Shown: positions 47,247 to 59,600, counted from the first letter of the stretch. The stretch: DNA of 64,000 bases from Aegilops tauschii subsp. strangulata (GCF_002575655.3 NC_053040.3:359660267-359724266), one strand, 5' to 3'. Program-made: numbers and translations. Notes: generated by a model from the letters alone, not told the origin.

Positions 47247-48805
47247 TGATGTCGCTTGAAGCTACGTCGGTATTTCCCCAAAGAGGAAGGGATGATGCAG
47301 CACAGCGGCGGTAGGTATTTCCCTCAGATATGAAACCAAGGTTATCGAACCAGTAGGAGAACCAAGCAAAACAACATAAATAGCCCCTGCACAGAAATAA
47401 CAACACCTTGCAACCCGACGTGTTAAAGGGGTTGTCAATCCCTTTCGGGGTACGACGCCAGAAACGGTGCGTGGACGGGAGAAAGTTGTAATAGATTGAA
47501 ATAATATATCGCAAATAAAATAAAGTGCAGCAAAGTATTTTTGTATTTTTGGTTTAATAGATCTGGATAAAAATGCAAAGGAAAAGTAGATTGCAAACAA
47601 ATATATGAGAAGAAGACCCGGGGGCCATAGATTTCACTAGTGGTTTCTCTCGAGAAAAATAGCAAACGGTGGGTAAACAAATTACTGTTGGGCAATTGAT
47701 AGAACTTCAAATAATTATGACGATATCCAGGCAATGATCATTACATAGGCATCACGTCCAAGATTAGTAAACCGACTCCTGCCTGCATCTACTACTATTA
47801 TTCCACACATCGACCGCTATCCAGCATGCATCTAGTGTATTAAGTTCATAGAAAAACGGATTAATGCAATAAGAACGATGACATGATGTAGACAAGATCC
47901 ATTTATCTATGGCGGTAGATATAGATCCCATCTTTTTATCCTTAGTAGCAATGATACATACGTGTCGGTTCCCTTTCTGTCACTGGGATCAAGCACCGTA
48001 AGATCAGACTCACTACCGGGCACCTCTTCCCATTGCAAGATAAATAGATCAAGTTGGCCAAACAAAACCCAAATATCTGAGAAGAAATACGAGGCTATAA
48101 GAGATCATGCATATAATAGATCAAAGAAACTCAACTAACTTTCATGGATATAAAAAGATATAATTGATCATAAACTCGAAGTTCATCAGATCCCAACAAA
48201 CACACCGCAAAAGAGTTACATCATATGGATCTCCAAGAGACCATTGTATTGATAATTCAGTGAGAGAGAGGAAGCCATCTAGCTACTAACTACAGACCCG
48301 AAGGTCTACAAAGAACTACTCACGCATCATCGGAGAGGCACCAATGGAAGTGGTGAACCCCTCCTTGATGGTGTCTAAATTGGATCTGGTGGTTCTGGAC
48401 TATTCGGCGGCTGGATGAATATTTTGTTGACTCCCCTAGGGTTTCTGGAATATTGGGGTATTTATAGAGCAAAGAGGCGGTCCGGGGGGCACCCGAGGTG
48501 GGCACAAGGCGCGCCCTGGTGGGTTGTCCCCTCCTCGGGACTCCCCCAGGTGCAACCAGGGCCCGTTTTGTTCCTTATGGCCCATAAAAATCATCGTGGA
48601 GTTTCGTGGCATTTGGACTCCGTCTGATATTGATTTCCTGCGATGTAAAAACATGGGAAAAACAGCAACTGGCACTTGGCACTATGTCAATAGTTTAGTA
48701 CCAAAAAATGATATAAATGACTATAAAATGATTATAAAACATCCAAGATTGATAATAAAACAACATTGAACAATCAAAAATTATAGATACGTTGGAGACA
48801 TATCA
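47247..48805 (-). repeat. D 3' LTR
   Basis: 1,559 bp, plus strand TGATGTCGCTTGAAGC...TTGGAGACATATCA. It lacks the inverted repeat present in the other LTR. Minus-strand TATAAATA near 48459. Confidence 0.9.
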
Positions 48806-48819
48806 GCATCCCCAAGCTT
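48806..48819 (-). other. D polypurine tract
   Basis: The minus strand AAGCTTGGGGATGC lies directly before the LTR. Confidence 0.75.
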
Positions 48820-51289
48820 AACTCCTGCTCGTTCGCGAGTAGGTAAGTGATAAAAACAGAATTTTTTATGTGGAGTGTTGTTTATCATGTCATATCATAT
48901 TCTTTTCTTTATAGCATGGACATTTGGACTTTTATGTGATTCAAAGCAATAGTCTAGTTTTGACAGAATATTTTAGATACTCAAGCATATCAACAAGCAA
49001 CCATGTCTTTCAAAATATCAACGTTAAAATAAGTTATCCCTAGCCCATCATGCTCAAACATTTATCCATTCATGAAACACACTCGAATATTAGCTACACC
49101 CAATACTTAAGTATGATTATATTTTTCCTCGTTTGTGCTTTTGTAAGAGAAGATGGAGACTCAAATTCAAAAATAAAAATTGCATAAAGTAAAAGAAAGG
49201 CCCTTCGCAGAGGGAAGTAGGGATTTGTAGAGGTGCCAGAGCTCAAAGCGAAAAATTAGAGATAAAAACATTTTTGGGAGGTGTATCTATCCCACCAACG
49301 AAAACGACATAGAGCTACGAACACTTTCGATGCTAGATATGCCATAGGCGGTTCCCAAATAGAAAATAAAATTTATTCCTTTTTCCACCATACTTTCACC
49401 TTCCATGGCTAACCGTATCCGCGGGTGCCCTCCATACCAACACTTTCCAAGGAATTTATTATTTGACAACATAAAATAAATTTATTTTTGCATTTCGGGA
49501 CTGGGCATCCCTAAAACCTTTGCCTTACTCTTGTGCAATGACAAGTGAATAAACACTCATCGTGAGAATAACACATCCAACATGGAAAATATTAGCCACC
49601 CGTTACCGTTCTGCGAGCGAAACAAATACACAAAAGAGAAGTTTATTTTGAAAATTAGAGATGGCACATGGAAATTTGCTTAGAATGGCAAAAGAATACC
49701 ACATATAGGTAGATATAGTGGACTCATGTGCCAAAACTGGTTTAAAGGATTTTGGATGCACAAGTAGAGATCATACTTAGTGCAAAATGAAGGCTATCAA
49801 AAAGATTGAGAAGCGACCAACCAAGAAACGAATAATACCATAAGAAAGCATTAAGCATAATTAGCACCGAATAATGCACCACAAGTAGGATATAATTTTC
49901 ATTGCATGATTATTGACTTTCGTGCATGCATAGGGAATCACAAACCTTAACAACAATATTCTTACTAGAGCACAATTACTCATCAACATAACTCACATAT
50001 CACATCATCATATCTCAGAACTATTACTAAGAATCAAGTTTATTTTGTCCAATGATCTTCATGACATTCTTTTACTTTATCCTTCTTGGATATCTATCAC
50101 TTTGGGACTAATTTTCATGTGTTGCTTTTAAGCTCAAACAAATATAAGTGAAGATCATGAGCATAACAAATTTTCTTTGTCTCAGAATAATTTAAGTGAA
50201 TCAAGAGAGAATTTCTTCAAAATTTTACTAACTCTCAAATAAATCTAAGTGAAGCAAGAGATCATTTCTTCAAAAAAATACTAAGCACACCGTGCTAAAA
50301 AAGATATAAGTGAAGCACTAGAGCAAGTCCTAGGTCATAAAAGATTTAAGTGAAGCACAGAGAGCAATTCTAACAAGTCATGATATAATTTTGGCTCTCT
50401 CAAATAGGTGTGTCCATCAAGGATTGATTTCTTAAAACACAAAATAAAACAAACAAAGACTCATATCATACAAGACGCTCCAAACAAAACACATATCATG
50501 TGACGAATAAAAATATAGCTTCGAGTAAAATACCGATAGTTGTTGGAAGAAAGCGGGGATGCCACTCGGGGGCATCCCCAAGCTTAGTTGGTTGCTCATT
50601 TTTAGATAATAGCCTGGGATGCCGGGGCATCCCCAAGCTTAGGCTTTCACATCCTTCCTTCATCCATCGTAAGATAACCCAAAACTTGAAAACTTCAATC
50701 ACACAAAACTCAACAAAACCTTCGTGAGATCCGTTAGTATAAGAAAGCAAACCACTACTATAAGTACTGTATCAAACCAATTCATATTTTCTTTTTGTAT
50801 TATATCTACTGTATTCCAACTTTTCTACGGCAAAAACTCATCAAAGAAAACCATAGAGCCATCAAAATAAGCACACAACACAAAGAAAACAGAATCTGTG
50901 AAAACAGAACAGTCTGTAGTAATCTGACTTTTGCGAATACTTCTGGAAAAAATTCTACAAAATTAGGAAGACCAGGGTAATTTGAATATTAATCTTCTGC
51001 AAAAAGAATCAGGGCAAAATCTCTTTCTGATAAAAAATGAGAATTGTTTTCGTGAGCGCAAAGTTTCTGTCTTTTTCAGCAAGATCAAACAACTATCACC
51101 CAAGAAGATCCTAAAGGCTTTTCTTGGCACAAACACTAATTAAAACACAAAAAACACAATCATAATAGTAGCATAATTGTGTTAACACTCAAGAGCAGAA
51201 AGCAAAAAGAAAAAATAAAATTTATTCATTGGGTTTCCTCCCAACAAGCGCTATAGTTTTACGCCCTTAGCTAGGCATAAAGCATGGAT
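48820..51289 (-). other. D non-coding 3' internal region
   Basis: No credible ORF. It contains paired hairpins at 50555-50579 and 50616-50633, matching those in element B. Confidence 0.7.
50555..50641 (-). other. Paired hairpins with PPT-like motifs (D)
   Basis: GGGGATGCC (50555-50563) pairs with GGCATCCCC (50571-50579) over a 7-nt loop. GGGATGCC (50616-50623) pairs with GGCATCCC (50626-50633) over 2 nt. Each is followed by AAGCTTA. Same arrangement as 33525-33604 in B. Confidence 0.75.
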
Positions 51290-51856
51290 CTAAGTTTTGT
51301 CATCCTTAGTTCGAGATCCATAAGATGCCCTGATGATTGATTCATAAGGTGGTTTGATTTTTGTTCTAGGAAAGTGTTCCATACCCTTCCTCAAGGTAAA
51401 TTGGAACTTTATATTGCCTTCTTTCATATCAATCACGACACCGATAGTGCGTAAAAACGGTCTACCAAGGATAATTGGACAAGACAGATTGCAATCAATA
51501 TCAAGAACAATAAAATCTACGGGCACATAATTTCTATTTGCAAGAATAATAACATCATTAATTCCTCCCATAGGCTTTTTAATAGTAGAATCCGCCGAGT
51601 GCAAATTCAAAGAACACGATTCAATATCGATAAGACCAAGCACATCACATAAAGATTTCGGAACTATAGAAACACTAGCACCCACGTCACGTAAAGCAAA
51701 ACACTCACAATTTTTAATCTTGACTTTGATACTAGGTTCCCATTCATCATGCAATTTTCTAGGAATTGAAACTTCTAATTCCAATTTTTCTTCCAAAGCT
51801 TTCATCATAGCATCAACAATATGTTTAGTAAAAAGCTTTGTTTTGTTCATAAGCAT
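51290..51856 (-). CDS. D aspartic protease (Athila type)
   Basis: An open frame of 188 codons. KLELEVSIPRKLHDEW precedes the active site DVGASVSIVPKSL (catalytic Asp at about residue 57). This is followed by the flap-like NLHSADSTIKKPMGG and the C-terminal hydrophobic motif PIILGRPFLRTIGVVID. The tail YESIIRASYGSRTKDDKT ends at the stop. It would cleave the gag polyprotein. It lies downstream of gag but in a different frame, which probably reflects a frameshift near the join at 51825-51856. The Met at 51856 is therefore the first available, not a true start. Confidence 0.75.
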   Translation of the reverse strand: MLMNKTKLFTKHIVDAMMKALEEKLELEVSIPRKLHDEWEPSIKVKIKNCECFALRDVGASVSIVPKSLCDVLGLIDIESCSLNLHSADSTIKKPMGGINDVIILANRNYVPVDFIVLDIDCNLSCPIILGRPFLRTIGVVIDMKEGNIKFQFTLRKGMEHFPRTKIKPPYESIIRASYGSRTKDDKT

Positions 51857-52443
51857 GGGGTGAATTTAGCATGTATTGCAACAAAGAAATACAATCAATC
51901 AAAGAGAAACTATCATAATTAAAGTCTTTATAATCCAAAAGAGTGGGTGCATCACTAACTAAAGTTTTGACCTCTCCAAACCCACTTTTATCAATTTTCT
52001 CAACAAGATTTTCACCCTCCGAAATATTGGGACGCCTTCTACCTAAAGTTGACTCTTCTCTAGTCCCTTTTTCATCAATCTTATCTTTACTAAACAAGGA
52101 ATCAATAGAAGAAACACCAATCATTTTAAGATCTTCATCACTTTTGCAAGAATAATCACTAGAAAGAGCTTTCTCTAAAAATTCTCTTTTAGCTCTAAGC
52201 ATAGCAGTTCTTTTCTTACTTTCATCTATAGAAACATAAAGGGATTTAATTGATTCATCAACTTTAGGCACCAAAATTTTCAACTTGAGGTTTTCCACAT
52301 CATGGGCAATTCTATCAACACTTCTAGACAAATCATCGATCTTATTCAACTTTTCTTCTGTGGAAGTGTTGAAAACCTTTTGCGTGTTGATAAATTCTTT
52401 AATATTATTATCAAGATCAGAGGTATTCTATTGTAAGATTGAT
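51825..52443 (-). pseudogene. D gag-protease linker region
   Basis: The frame from about 52349 reads Lys/Ser/Glu-rich helical sequence (KLNKIDDLSRSVDRIAHDVE). It ends after LLQYMLNSPHAYEQNK. No known domain. It is out of frame with gag upstream and protease downstream, so at least two small indels separate the three parts. The region just after gag (52443-52350) is likely part of it but has an internal stop. Confidence 0.65.
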
Positions 52444-53388
52444 TTACATAGGAATTACATAATTATTAGAGGAATTACTAGGAAAAGGCCTAGGATTAAA
52501 ATTTCCTCTATAAGCATTGTTGTTGAAATTATTGCGAGAAATAAAATTCACATCAATAGCATCACTATTTTGCTCAATCAAAGTAGACAAAGGCATATCA
52601 TTAAAATCAATAGGAGCACTTTTACTAGCAACCAATTTCATAAGAGCATCAACTTTTTCACTCAAAGAAGAAATTTCTTCAACCGAATTAACTTTTTTAC
52701 CAGTAGGAGCCCTTTCGGTATGCCATTGTGAATAATTTCCCATGATATTATCTAGCAATTTGGTGGCTTCACCCAAAGTAATTTCCATAAAAGTACCATC
52801 TGCGGCGGAATCTAAAAGATTACGAGAAACAAAATTCAACCCCGCATAAATTTTTTGTATGATCATCCAAAGATTTAACCCATGAGTTGGGCAATTTCTT
52901 AGCATCATTTTCATCCTTTCCCAAGATTGTGCAACATGCTCATGTTCAAGTTGCTTGAAATTCATTATCTGGGTTCTAAGGTAAATAAGTTTTGCGGGAG
53001 GAAAATACTTAGTGATAAAAGCATCTTTGCACTTATTCCAAGAATCGATACTATTGCGAGGCAAAGAAGAGAACCAATTTTTTGCAGAATCACGCAAAGA
53101 AAACGGAAATAATTTCATCTTGACCACATCATTGTCCACATATTTTTTCTTTTGCATATCGCATAATTCCACGAATGTATTAAGATGGGATGCGTCATCC
53201 TCATTAGGAGGACCGGAAAATTGATCTTTCATAACAAGATTGAACAAAACAGTATTAATATCACAAGTCTCCGCACTAGTGGTGGGAGGAGCAAGCGGAG
53301 TGCCAATAAAATCATTGTTGTTGGTATTTGAGAAATCACATAACTTGGTGTTCTCTTGAGTCATGACGACTACACAACAAGATTGCAC
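52444..53388 (-). CDS. D gag (Athila-type Retrotrans_gag)
   Basis: 314 codons open from 53388 (the likely start is the ATG at about 53364, MTQENTKLCD). The gag core is at about residues 85-200: FSLRDSAKNWFSSLPRNSID, then KYFPPAKLIYLRTQIMNFKQ. It is followed by EEISSLSEKVDALMKLVASK and an Asn-rich C-terminus. No zinc knuckle. The frame ends early at VIPM, where related gags continue. It forms the particle shell. Confidence 0.8.
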   Translation of the reverse strand: MQSCCVVVMTQENTKLCDFSNTNNNDFIGTPLAPPTTSAETCDINTVLFNLVMKDQFSGPPNEDDASHLNTFVELCDMQKKKYVDNDVVKMKLFPFSLRDSAKNWFSSLPRNSIDSWNKCKDAFITKYFPPAKLIYLRTQIMNFKQLEHEHVAQSWERMKMMLRNCPTHGLNLWMIIQKIYAGLNFVSRNLLDSAADGTFMEITLGEATKLLDNIMGNYSQWHTERAPTGKKVNSVEEISSLSEKVDALMKLVASKSAPIDFNDMPLSTLIEQNSDAIDVNFISRNNFNNNAYRGNFNPRPFPSNSSNNYVIPM

Positions 53389-53551
53389 TCAAAACAGATC
53401 TGGCATAAAAACGGCGAACGGAAAAAGAGAGGCGAATAATACGGCAAATTTTTGTGAAGTGGGGGAGAGGAAAACGGGAGGCAAATGGCAAATAATGTAA
53501 ATTGCGAGGAGATGAGATTTGTGATTAGGAACCTGGTTATGTTGAAGATCC

Positions 53552-53569
53552 TCCCCGGCAACGGCGCCA
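53552..53569 (-). other. D primer binding site, Asp-tRNA
   Basis: The plus strand TCCCCGGCAACGGCGCCA equals the 3' end of plant tRNA-Asp including CCA, 11 bases from the LTR. Confidence 0.85.
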
Positions 53570-53580
53570 GAAATTCCTTT

Positions 53581-55166
53581 TGATGCTTGAAGCTACGTCG
53601 GTATTTCCCCAAAGAGGAAGGGATGATGCAGCACAACGGCGGTAGGTATTTCCCTCAGATATGAAAGCAAGGTTATCGAACCAGTAGGAGAACCAAGCAA
53701 CACAACATAAACAGCCCCTGCACACAAATAACAACACCTCGCAACCCGACGTGTTAAAGGGGTTGTAAATTCCTTTTGGGGTACGGCGCCAGAAATGGTG
53801 CGTGGACAGGAGAAAGTTGTAATAGATTGAAATAATAGACCGCAAATAAAATAAAGTGCAGCAAAGTATTTTTGTATTTTTAGTTTAATAGATCTGAATA
53901 AAAATGCAAAGGAAAAGTATATCACAAACAAATATATGAGAAAGAAGACCCGGGGGCCGTAGATTTCACTAGTGGCTTCTCTCTCGAAAAATAGCAAACG
54001 GTGGGTAAACAAATTACTGTTGGGCAATTGATAGAACTTCAAATAATTATGACGATATCCAGGCAATGATCATTACATAGGCATCACGTCCAAGATTAGT
54101 AAACCGACTCCTGCCTGCATCTACTACTATTACTCCACACATCGACCGCTATCCAGCATGCATCTAGTGTATTAAGTTCATGGAAAAACAGAGTAATGCA
54201 ATAAGAACGATGACATGATGTAGACAAGATCCGTTTATCTATGGCGGTAGATATAGATCCCATCTTTTTATCCTTGGTAGCAACGATACATACGTGTCGG
54301 TTCCCTTTCTGTCACTAGGATCAAGCACCGTAAGATCGAACCCACTACCGGGCACCTCTTCCCATTGCAAGATAAATAGATCAAGTGGGCCAAACAAAAC
54401 CCAAATATCAGAGAAGAAATGCAAGGCTATAAGAGATCATGCATATAAGAGATCAAAGAAACTCAAATCACTTTCATGGATATGAAAAGATATAATTGAT
54501 CATAAACTCGAAGTTCATCAGATCCCAACAAACACACCGCAAAAGAGCTACATCATATGGATCTCCAAGAGACCATTGTATTGAGAGTTCAGCGAGAGAG
54601 AGGAAGCCATCTAGCTACTAACTACGGACCCGAAGGTCTACAAAGAACTACTCACGCATCATCGGAGAGGCACCGATGGAACTGGTCAACCCCTCCGTGA
54701 TGGTGTCTAGATTGGATCTGGTGGTTCTGGACTCTGCGGCGGTTGGATGAATATTTCGTCTACTCCCCTAGGGTTTCTGGAATATTGGGGTATTTATAGA
54801 GCAAAGAAGCGGTCCGGGGTGCACCCGAGGTGGGCACAACCCACCAGGGCGCGCCTGGGCCTCCTGGTGCGCCATGGTGGGTTGTCCCCTCCTCGAGACT
54901 CCCCCAGGTGCAACCAGGGCCCGTTGTGTTCCTTTTGGCCCATAAAAAATCATCGTGGAGTTTCATGGAATTTGGACTCCGTCTGATATTGATTTCCTGT
55001 GATGTAAAAAACATGGAAAAAACAGCAACTGGCACTTGGCACTATGTCAATAGGATAGTACCAAAAAATGATATAGAATGACTATAAAATGATTATAAAA
55101 CATCCAAGATTGATAATAAAACATCATGGAAAAATCAGAAATTATAGGTACATTGGAGACATATCA
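53581..55166 (-). repeat. D 5' LTR
   Basis: 1,586 bp, plus strand TGATGCTTGAAGC...TTGGAGACATATCA. Minus-strand TATAAATA at about 54788-54799. It has an extra inverted repeat (54836-54853 with 54868-54885). Confidence 0.9.
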
Positions 55167-55352
55167 ATGATCAAGTAGATATGTATCTCTACCAACCTTG
55201 GAGTTGATAAGCACCTCAATGTGAGGGGCATATCGACAAGACCTTTTCTGGTCAGCAGTAGCCCTCTTGACCGTCTCAACAATTAAGCTCAGAACTTTTA
55301 AATTTCTAAGGTGGGGTGTCAAACAAGTGAAGCAAATTGATAGAGTGGCCAT
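55167..55352 (-). pseudogene. C coiled-coil ORF, upstream part, split by element D
   Basis: It ends RCRYAPH-like text: SCRYAPHIEVLINSKVGRDT then YLLDH, where the target duplication ATGAT lies. Removing D joins LLDH to EHLPREP in frame. Sequence upstream of 55352 is too decayed to extend the frame. Confidence 0.65.
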
Positions 55353-55440
55353 GGATCATCCTTTCATCTCTAGATTTGGGCAAAAGAGTGAATCTCAGAT
55401 TGGTGTTTGTTGCGGCCAACCCTGCTAGCAAATGCTTGAC

Positions 55441-56655
55441 TGTCGGGGTAATTGACCACGGGTACCCCGAAGACGACAAGACAATATTTCAAGACATCGG
55501 GGCTAGCAAAGCCCCTCTGTCCGACTGCTCAGGCCGCCCCAGACGCCCCCTGTCCGACTGCACGGGCCGACTCGCCACCCGACACGGCAGCCGTGCAGCA
55601 GGAGGCTCGCCGCCGCGAGCTGGAACCCTGCGTGCAAGCCGAGAATCATCCCCCCCCCCCCCCCCCCCGCCGAGAGCATGGCGCGACATCCCAGGCGCCG
55701 ACAGGCGGCGCCCATGACAGACGAGATCAAGAGCCGGCTGCTAGCCGTAGCCGCACCCACATCATGATCGAGCGCGACCAAGATGGCCGCCCACGAGCAG
55801 TGGAACGGCGGGACGATCGTCTGCCTCCCCCGCGCAGGGAGAGGCGCGCCTCCCCGCTGCCTGTTGAGCATCCGACTCTCGTAGGCCGTCTAGGTCCCCG
55901 TGAAGGAGTCAGAGAGAACGACGCCCGCCACTGGATCGACTTATTGGCTCGGTCCCTGGCGTTAGAATAAGAAGACGCAATCGCGGCGAGCCCTTCCCCA
56001 AAGGGTTCTCGCTCCCTCGAGACACTGCCAAGTACAACGGCTCCGTGAAGCCGGAAGACTGGCTGGTTGAGTACTCCACCACCGTCAACATAGCAAACGG
56101 CAACAAGCACATTGCCGTGAAGTACGTTCCGCTCATGCTCCAGGGCACGACCCGGATATGGCTGAACAGCCTCAAACCCTACAGCGTCAACAGCTGGCTA
56201 GACTTCACCGATGCCTTCATCTGCAACTTCACCAGCACATACAAGCGGCCGCCCAAGCCCCGCCAGCTCTCCTTGTGCGTCCAAGGTCCGACTGAGTACA
56301 CCCGCGACTACCTAACGCGGTGGGCCGAACTGCACAACTCCTGCGAAGGGGTGCATGAGGTGCAAGCCATAGAGTTCTTCACAGCCGGGTGCAGAGATGG
56401 CACCCTGCTCAAGCACAAGCTCCTCTGCGACGAGCCGACTACCCTCGACGAGCTGCTGATCATAGCAGACAAGTACGCCACGGCCGACTCCTCCATGAAG
56501 TCGGAGTTGCAAATAGACGCAACCGGGAAGGTGACCCCTCCGGCTCCTCGGACGCTAGCTGGTGACTCCAGCCGGCAACAGCAGCCGAACGACAACAAGC
56601 GCAAGGCCCCGCAGCCGGCTTCCACCAGCCGGCAAGTGGCAACAGTCGAAGACCA
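55441..56655 (+). mobile_element. E: Gypsy element fragment (LTR start and gag)
   Basis: It begins TGTCGGGGTAATTGACCACG, the start of a TGTCGGGG-type LTR, then passes within about 70 bp to gag coding sequence, so most of the LTR and leader are deleted. It is cut at 56655 by element G. Confidence 0.7.
55510..56655 (+). pseudogene. E gag, truncated
   Basis: The N-terminal Arg/Pro-rich part is in frame 3 (to the stop at 55968-55970). The gag core is in frame 2 from about 55990: NGSVKPEDWLVEYSTTVNI, then YVPLMLQGTTRIWLNSLKPY, RPPKPRQLSLCVQGPTEYTR and FTAGCRDGTLLKHKLLCDEP. This is a Retrotrans_gag domain of grass Gypsy elements. The linker after it is Gln/Pro-rich and the reading stops at 56655 where G is inserted. 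A 19-base C run at 55650-55668 lies in the N-terminal part and is a likely indel site. Confidence 0.75.
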
Positions 56656-59600
56656 TGTAACACCCCAAGTGTCATGCTACAGTAATCACCTGTTAATGGT
56701 GCCATGTCATCAGGTTACTGTTGCTAATCTTCACTTGATCCAAATCACCATTCAAATTCAAATCCAATCTAAAGTCAAAAATTCTTTTTGTCAGACATGA
56801 AATCTAAAATGTTCATCTTGTGGCAAATAATCATTTTTTAATATTGGTGGTGGACCAACATTTTTGCAAGGTGTTTAAATGGCCTAAACCAATTAAAGCA
56901 GTGGCTAAAACAATAGATTAAATGACTTTTTAATTTATAAAAATTGCTACCTTTTTCACAAAGCCTCACAATCTTTTTGTGGCAATGCATTAATTCTTTG
57001 GAATTGTTTTAGCCAGTGGCATAATTTTGCAAGTCATTAGTGGCTAAAAGAAAAATGCAAAAGCTGCTGAAAAAGAAAAACAAAAAAAGGAGAAAGAAAG
57101 GGGGGAGAGAGAGAGAGCAACCCCCCTCCCTGGACCGAACCCACCTGGGCCGGCCCACCTAACCCACCCGAGCCAGCCCAGTTGCCCCCTCGCAGCGGTC
57201 TCTCTCCCCCCGCCCTGTTCCTCGGTCTCAGACCGCAACAGGGGCGTCACCGCTGAACCACCTCGCCGGCCACGCCGCTACAGGCTCCGCGGGGAGGATA
57301 AGGACGCCAGCGACGACCCCCCTGCCTCCTCCGAGAGATCTTTTCCCCCCTTCCCCACGAGCTACTGCTTGCCCTCTCCGCCTCTCCCATTCCCCACCGC
57401 ATCCGAGCGCTGCCGTGGCCCTGCCGCCGTAACGCACGCGGTCCCCGACACCGCCTCGCCTCTCCTCCGCGCCAAGAAGGACCGCCTCGACCTCCTCTTC
57501 CTCCCCAACGAATCACCCGAGCAGGAGCGCCTCTGCATCATCCCCTACGTTGCCGTCTTCCTCCTCTTCTCCGAAGAGCTTCGCCGTCGATTCCGCCGCA
57601 CCGAGCCCTCCTCGAGCACGCTTGAGCACATCTGCAGGAGCACTGTGAGCCTGCGCTTCTTTCCCCTCTCTCTCCCGAGCTTTTCCGACGCCCGTAGCCC
57701 CGTTCCCGTAGCTCGCCCGAAGAACCTCGCCGCCGACGAGCTCGGCGCCATGGCCATGGTCGCCTTCACATGCGGCCGAGCGCCGCATCGTGCTCCTGGG
57801 GTTCCTAGTGGCCCAACGCGCGCGTCTGCTGCTCTCGCCGTGCCCCGCAGCCCCCTGTTCACCGCTCACCAGAAAGCCACCACCACCTGACTCGCCGTCG
57901 GTGACGTTCTCGGCCGTCCCCGGCCACGCCACCACCTCCATTCGACGCGGTGTGGACTGGTCGTTCGAACGGGCCAAACCACAGCCCCGGGGATGCCCTG
58001 TGGGCGAAACCCGAAGCTCACCCGCGCCTCGCCGCCGCATTGGAGCTCGCCGGAGCCCCTCTCCGGTGCCCTGCCGACGTGGCTGACCGGGCCCCACCCC
58101 TGGCTCGCTGCCAGTGGGCCCCACGGGCCCCAGTTGACTGGGTTGACCCAGTCGACTGCTGACTGGGCAGCGGAGTGCCACTGACATGCAGGCCCCACCG
58201 CTTAATTAAGCTAATTAAAATGTTTTATAATTAAAAATAATTAGTTAAGCTAAATAGTCACTCACATGTGGGGCCCAGCTGCTAATTAGCCATGTTTAAT
58301 TAAAATAACCCCCTGTCAGTCCACTGTCGATGACAGGTGGGACCCACTGGTCAGTTTGACCTGGTCAGCCGTCCTGTTGACCGCTGACTTCACAATGACG
58401 TCATTTTGATGCAATATTCCTTTTCTGTTAATATTAATAATTCCAGAAAATACCTTAACCTTTAGAAATTCATAGTAATTAAACAGTTACTCTGATGAAA
58501 ATGTTTTCTACATGAAAGTTGCTCAGAAAAATACAACGAATCCGAATATGCGGTCCGTTCATCTGTCACATGCCCTATCATGCTCAACTTGTTACTTTCC
58601 CCCCCTTTTCCTTTGTCCGAAATCCACCTAACGTCGGGAATTCATCCTCGGATGTTTATCCCCTCCGTCTGCAACGTGTAGTACTATGTTAGGTCGACCC
58701 TAGTTTTGCTTATCGTCATGTCATGCTTAGCGTTGCATCTGTGTGCTTATATTTACTGTTTCTTCCCCCTCTTCTCTTCGATAGACCCCGAGACCGATGC
58801 CGCCCCTGTGATCGACTACGTCGACGATGACCCCTCCTTGCCAGAGCAACCAGGCAAGCCCCCCCCTTGATCACCAGATATCACCTATTCTTCTCTATAC
58901 TGCTTGCATTAGAAGAGTGTAGCATGTTACTGCTTTCGGTTAATCCTATTCTGATGCATAGCCTGTCATTGTTGCTACAGTTGTTACCCTTACCTGCTAT
59001 CCTACTGCTTAGTATAGGATGCTAGTGTTCCATCAGTGGCCCTACACTCTTGTCCGTCTGCCATGCTATACTACTGGGCCGTGATCACTTCGGGAGGTGA
59101 TCACGGGCATACGCTACATACTTTATACTGTTACATTACTTATGATACTGTTCGGAGATGCGGGCTGAAGGGGCAGGTGGCTCCATCCCGGTAGAGGTGG
59201 GCCTGGGTTCCCGACAGCCCTCGACTGTTACTTTGTGGTGGAGCGACAGGGCAGATTGAGACCACCTAGGAGAGGGGTGGGCCTGGCCCTGGTCGGCGTT
59301 CGCGGATACTTAACACGCTTAACGAGATCTTGGTATATGATCTGAGTCTGGCCATTTGGTCTATACGCACTAACCAACTATGCGGGAACAGTTATGGGCA
59401 CTCGACGTCGTGGTATCAGCCAAAGCCTTCGTGACGTCAGCGACTGAGCGCCGCGCGCCGAATTGGACTGGAACGCCTGCTAGGCTAGGTCTGCTTCCGG
59501 CCGCGTTCGCAACGTGCAGGTGTGCAATGGGCGATGGGCCCAGACCCCTGAGCCATAGGATTTAGACCGGCTTGCTGACCTCTCTGTTGTGCCTAGGTGG

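Larger units (their letters stand above)
47247..55166 (-). mobile_element. D: complete Athila-type non-autonomous Gypsy element, minus orientation
   Basis: LTRs are at 53581-55166 (5') and 47247-48805 (3'). Target duplication ATGAT is at 47242-47246 and 55167-55171. The primer site is a perfect 18-base Asp-tRNA match at 53552-53569. It encodes gag and an aspartic protease; the remaining 2.5 kb to the PPT is non-coding, so RT and integrase are missing. A sample of about 255 bp of the LTRs shows about 14 differences. Sabrina/WHAM-like; exact family unresolved. Confidence 0.95.
29055..55440 (-). mobile_element. C: minus-oriented LTR retrotransposon, interrupted by B and D
   Basis: Its 3' LTR is split (29055-29849 and 45360-46114). 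PPT is at 46115-46127. The internal part runs right to 47246 and, after D, from 55172 to 55440, where element E begins. The 5' portion is not in the window. The left flank TCTAG (29050-29054) may be its target duplication, but its partner is not visible. Superfamily unresolved; probably Gypsy. Confidence 0.75.

Noticed and set aside
53552..53569. Fragment of a tRNA-Asp gene
   Set aside because: Only the 18 terminal bases are present, next to an LTR: a primer binding site.
57369..58190. GC-rich overlapping ORFs as a host gene
   Set aside because: ORFs in several frames on both strands reflect composition; no domain; inside the G LTR.
58200..58260. AT-rich inverted repeats as an origin or MITE
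   Set aside because: No target duplication or terminal inverted repeats; part of the G LTR.
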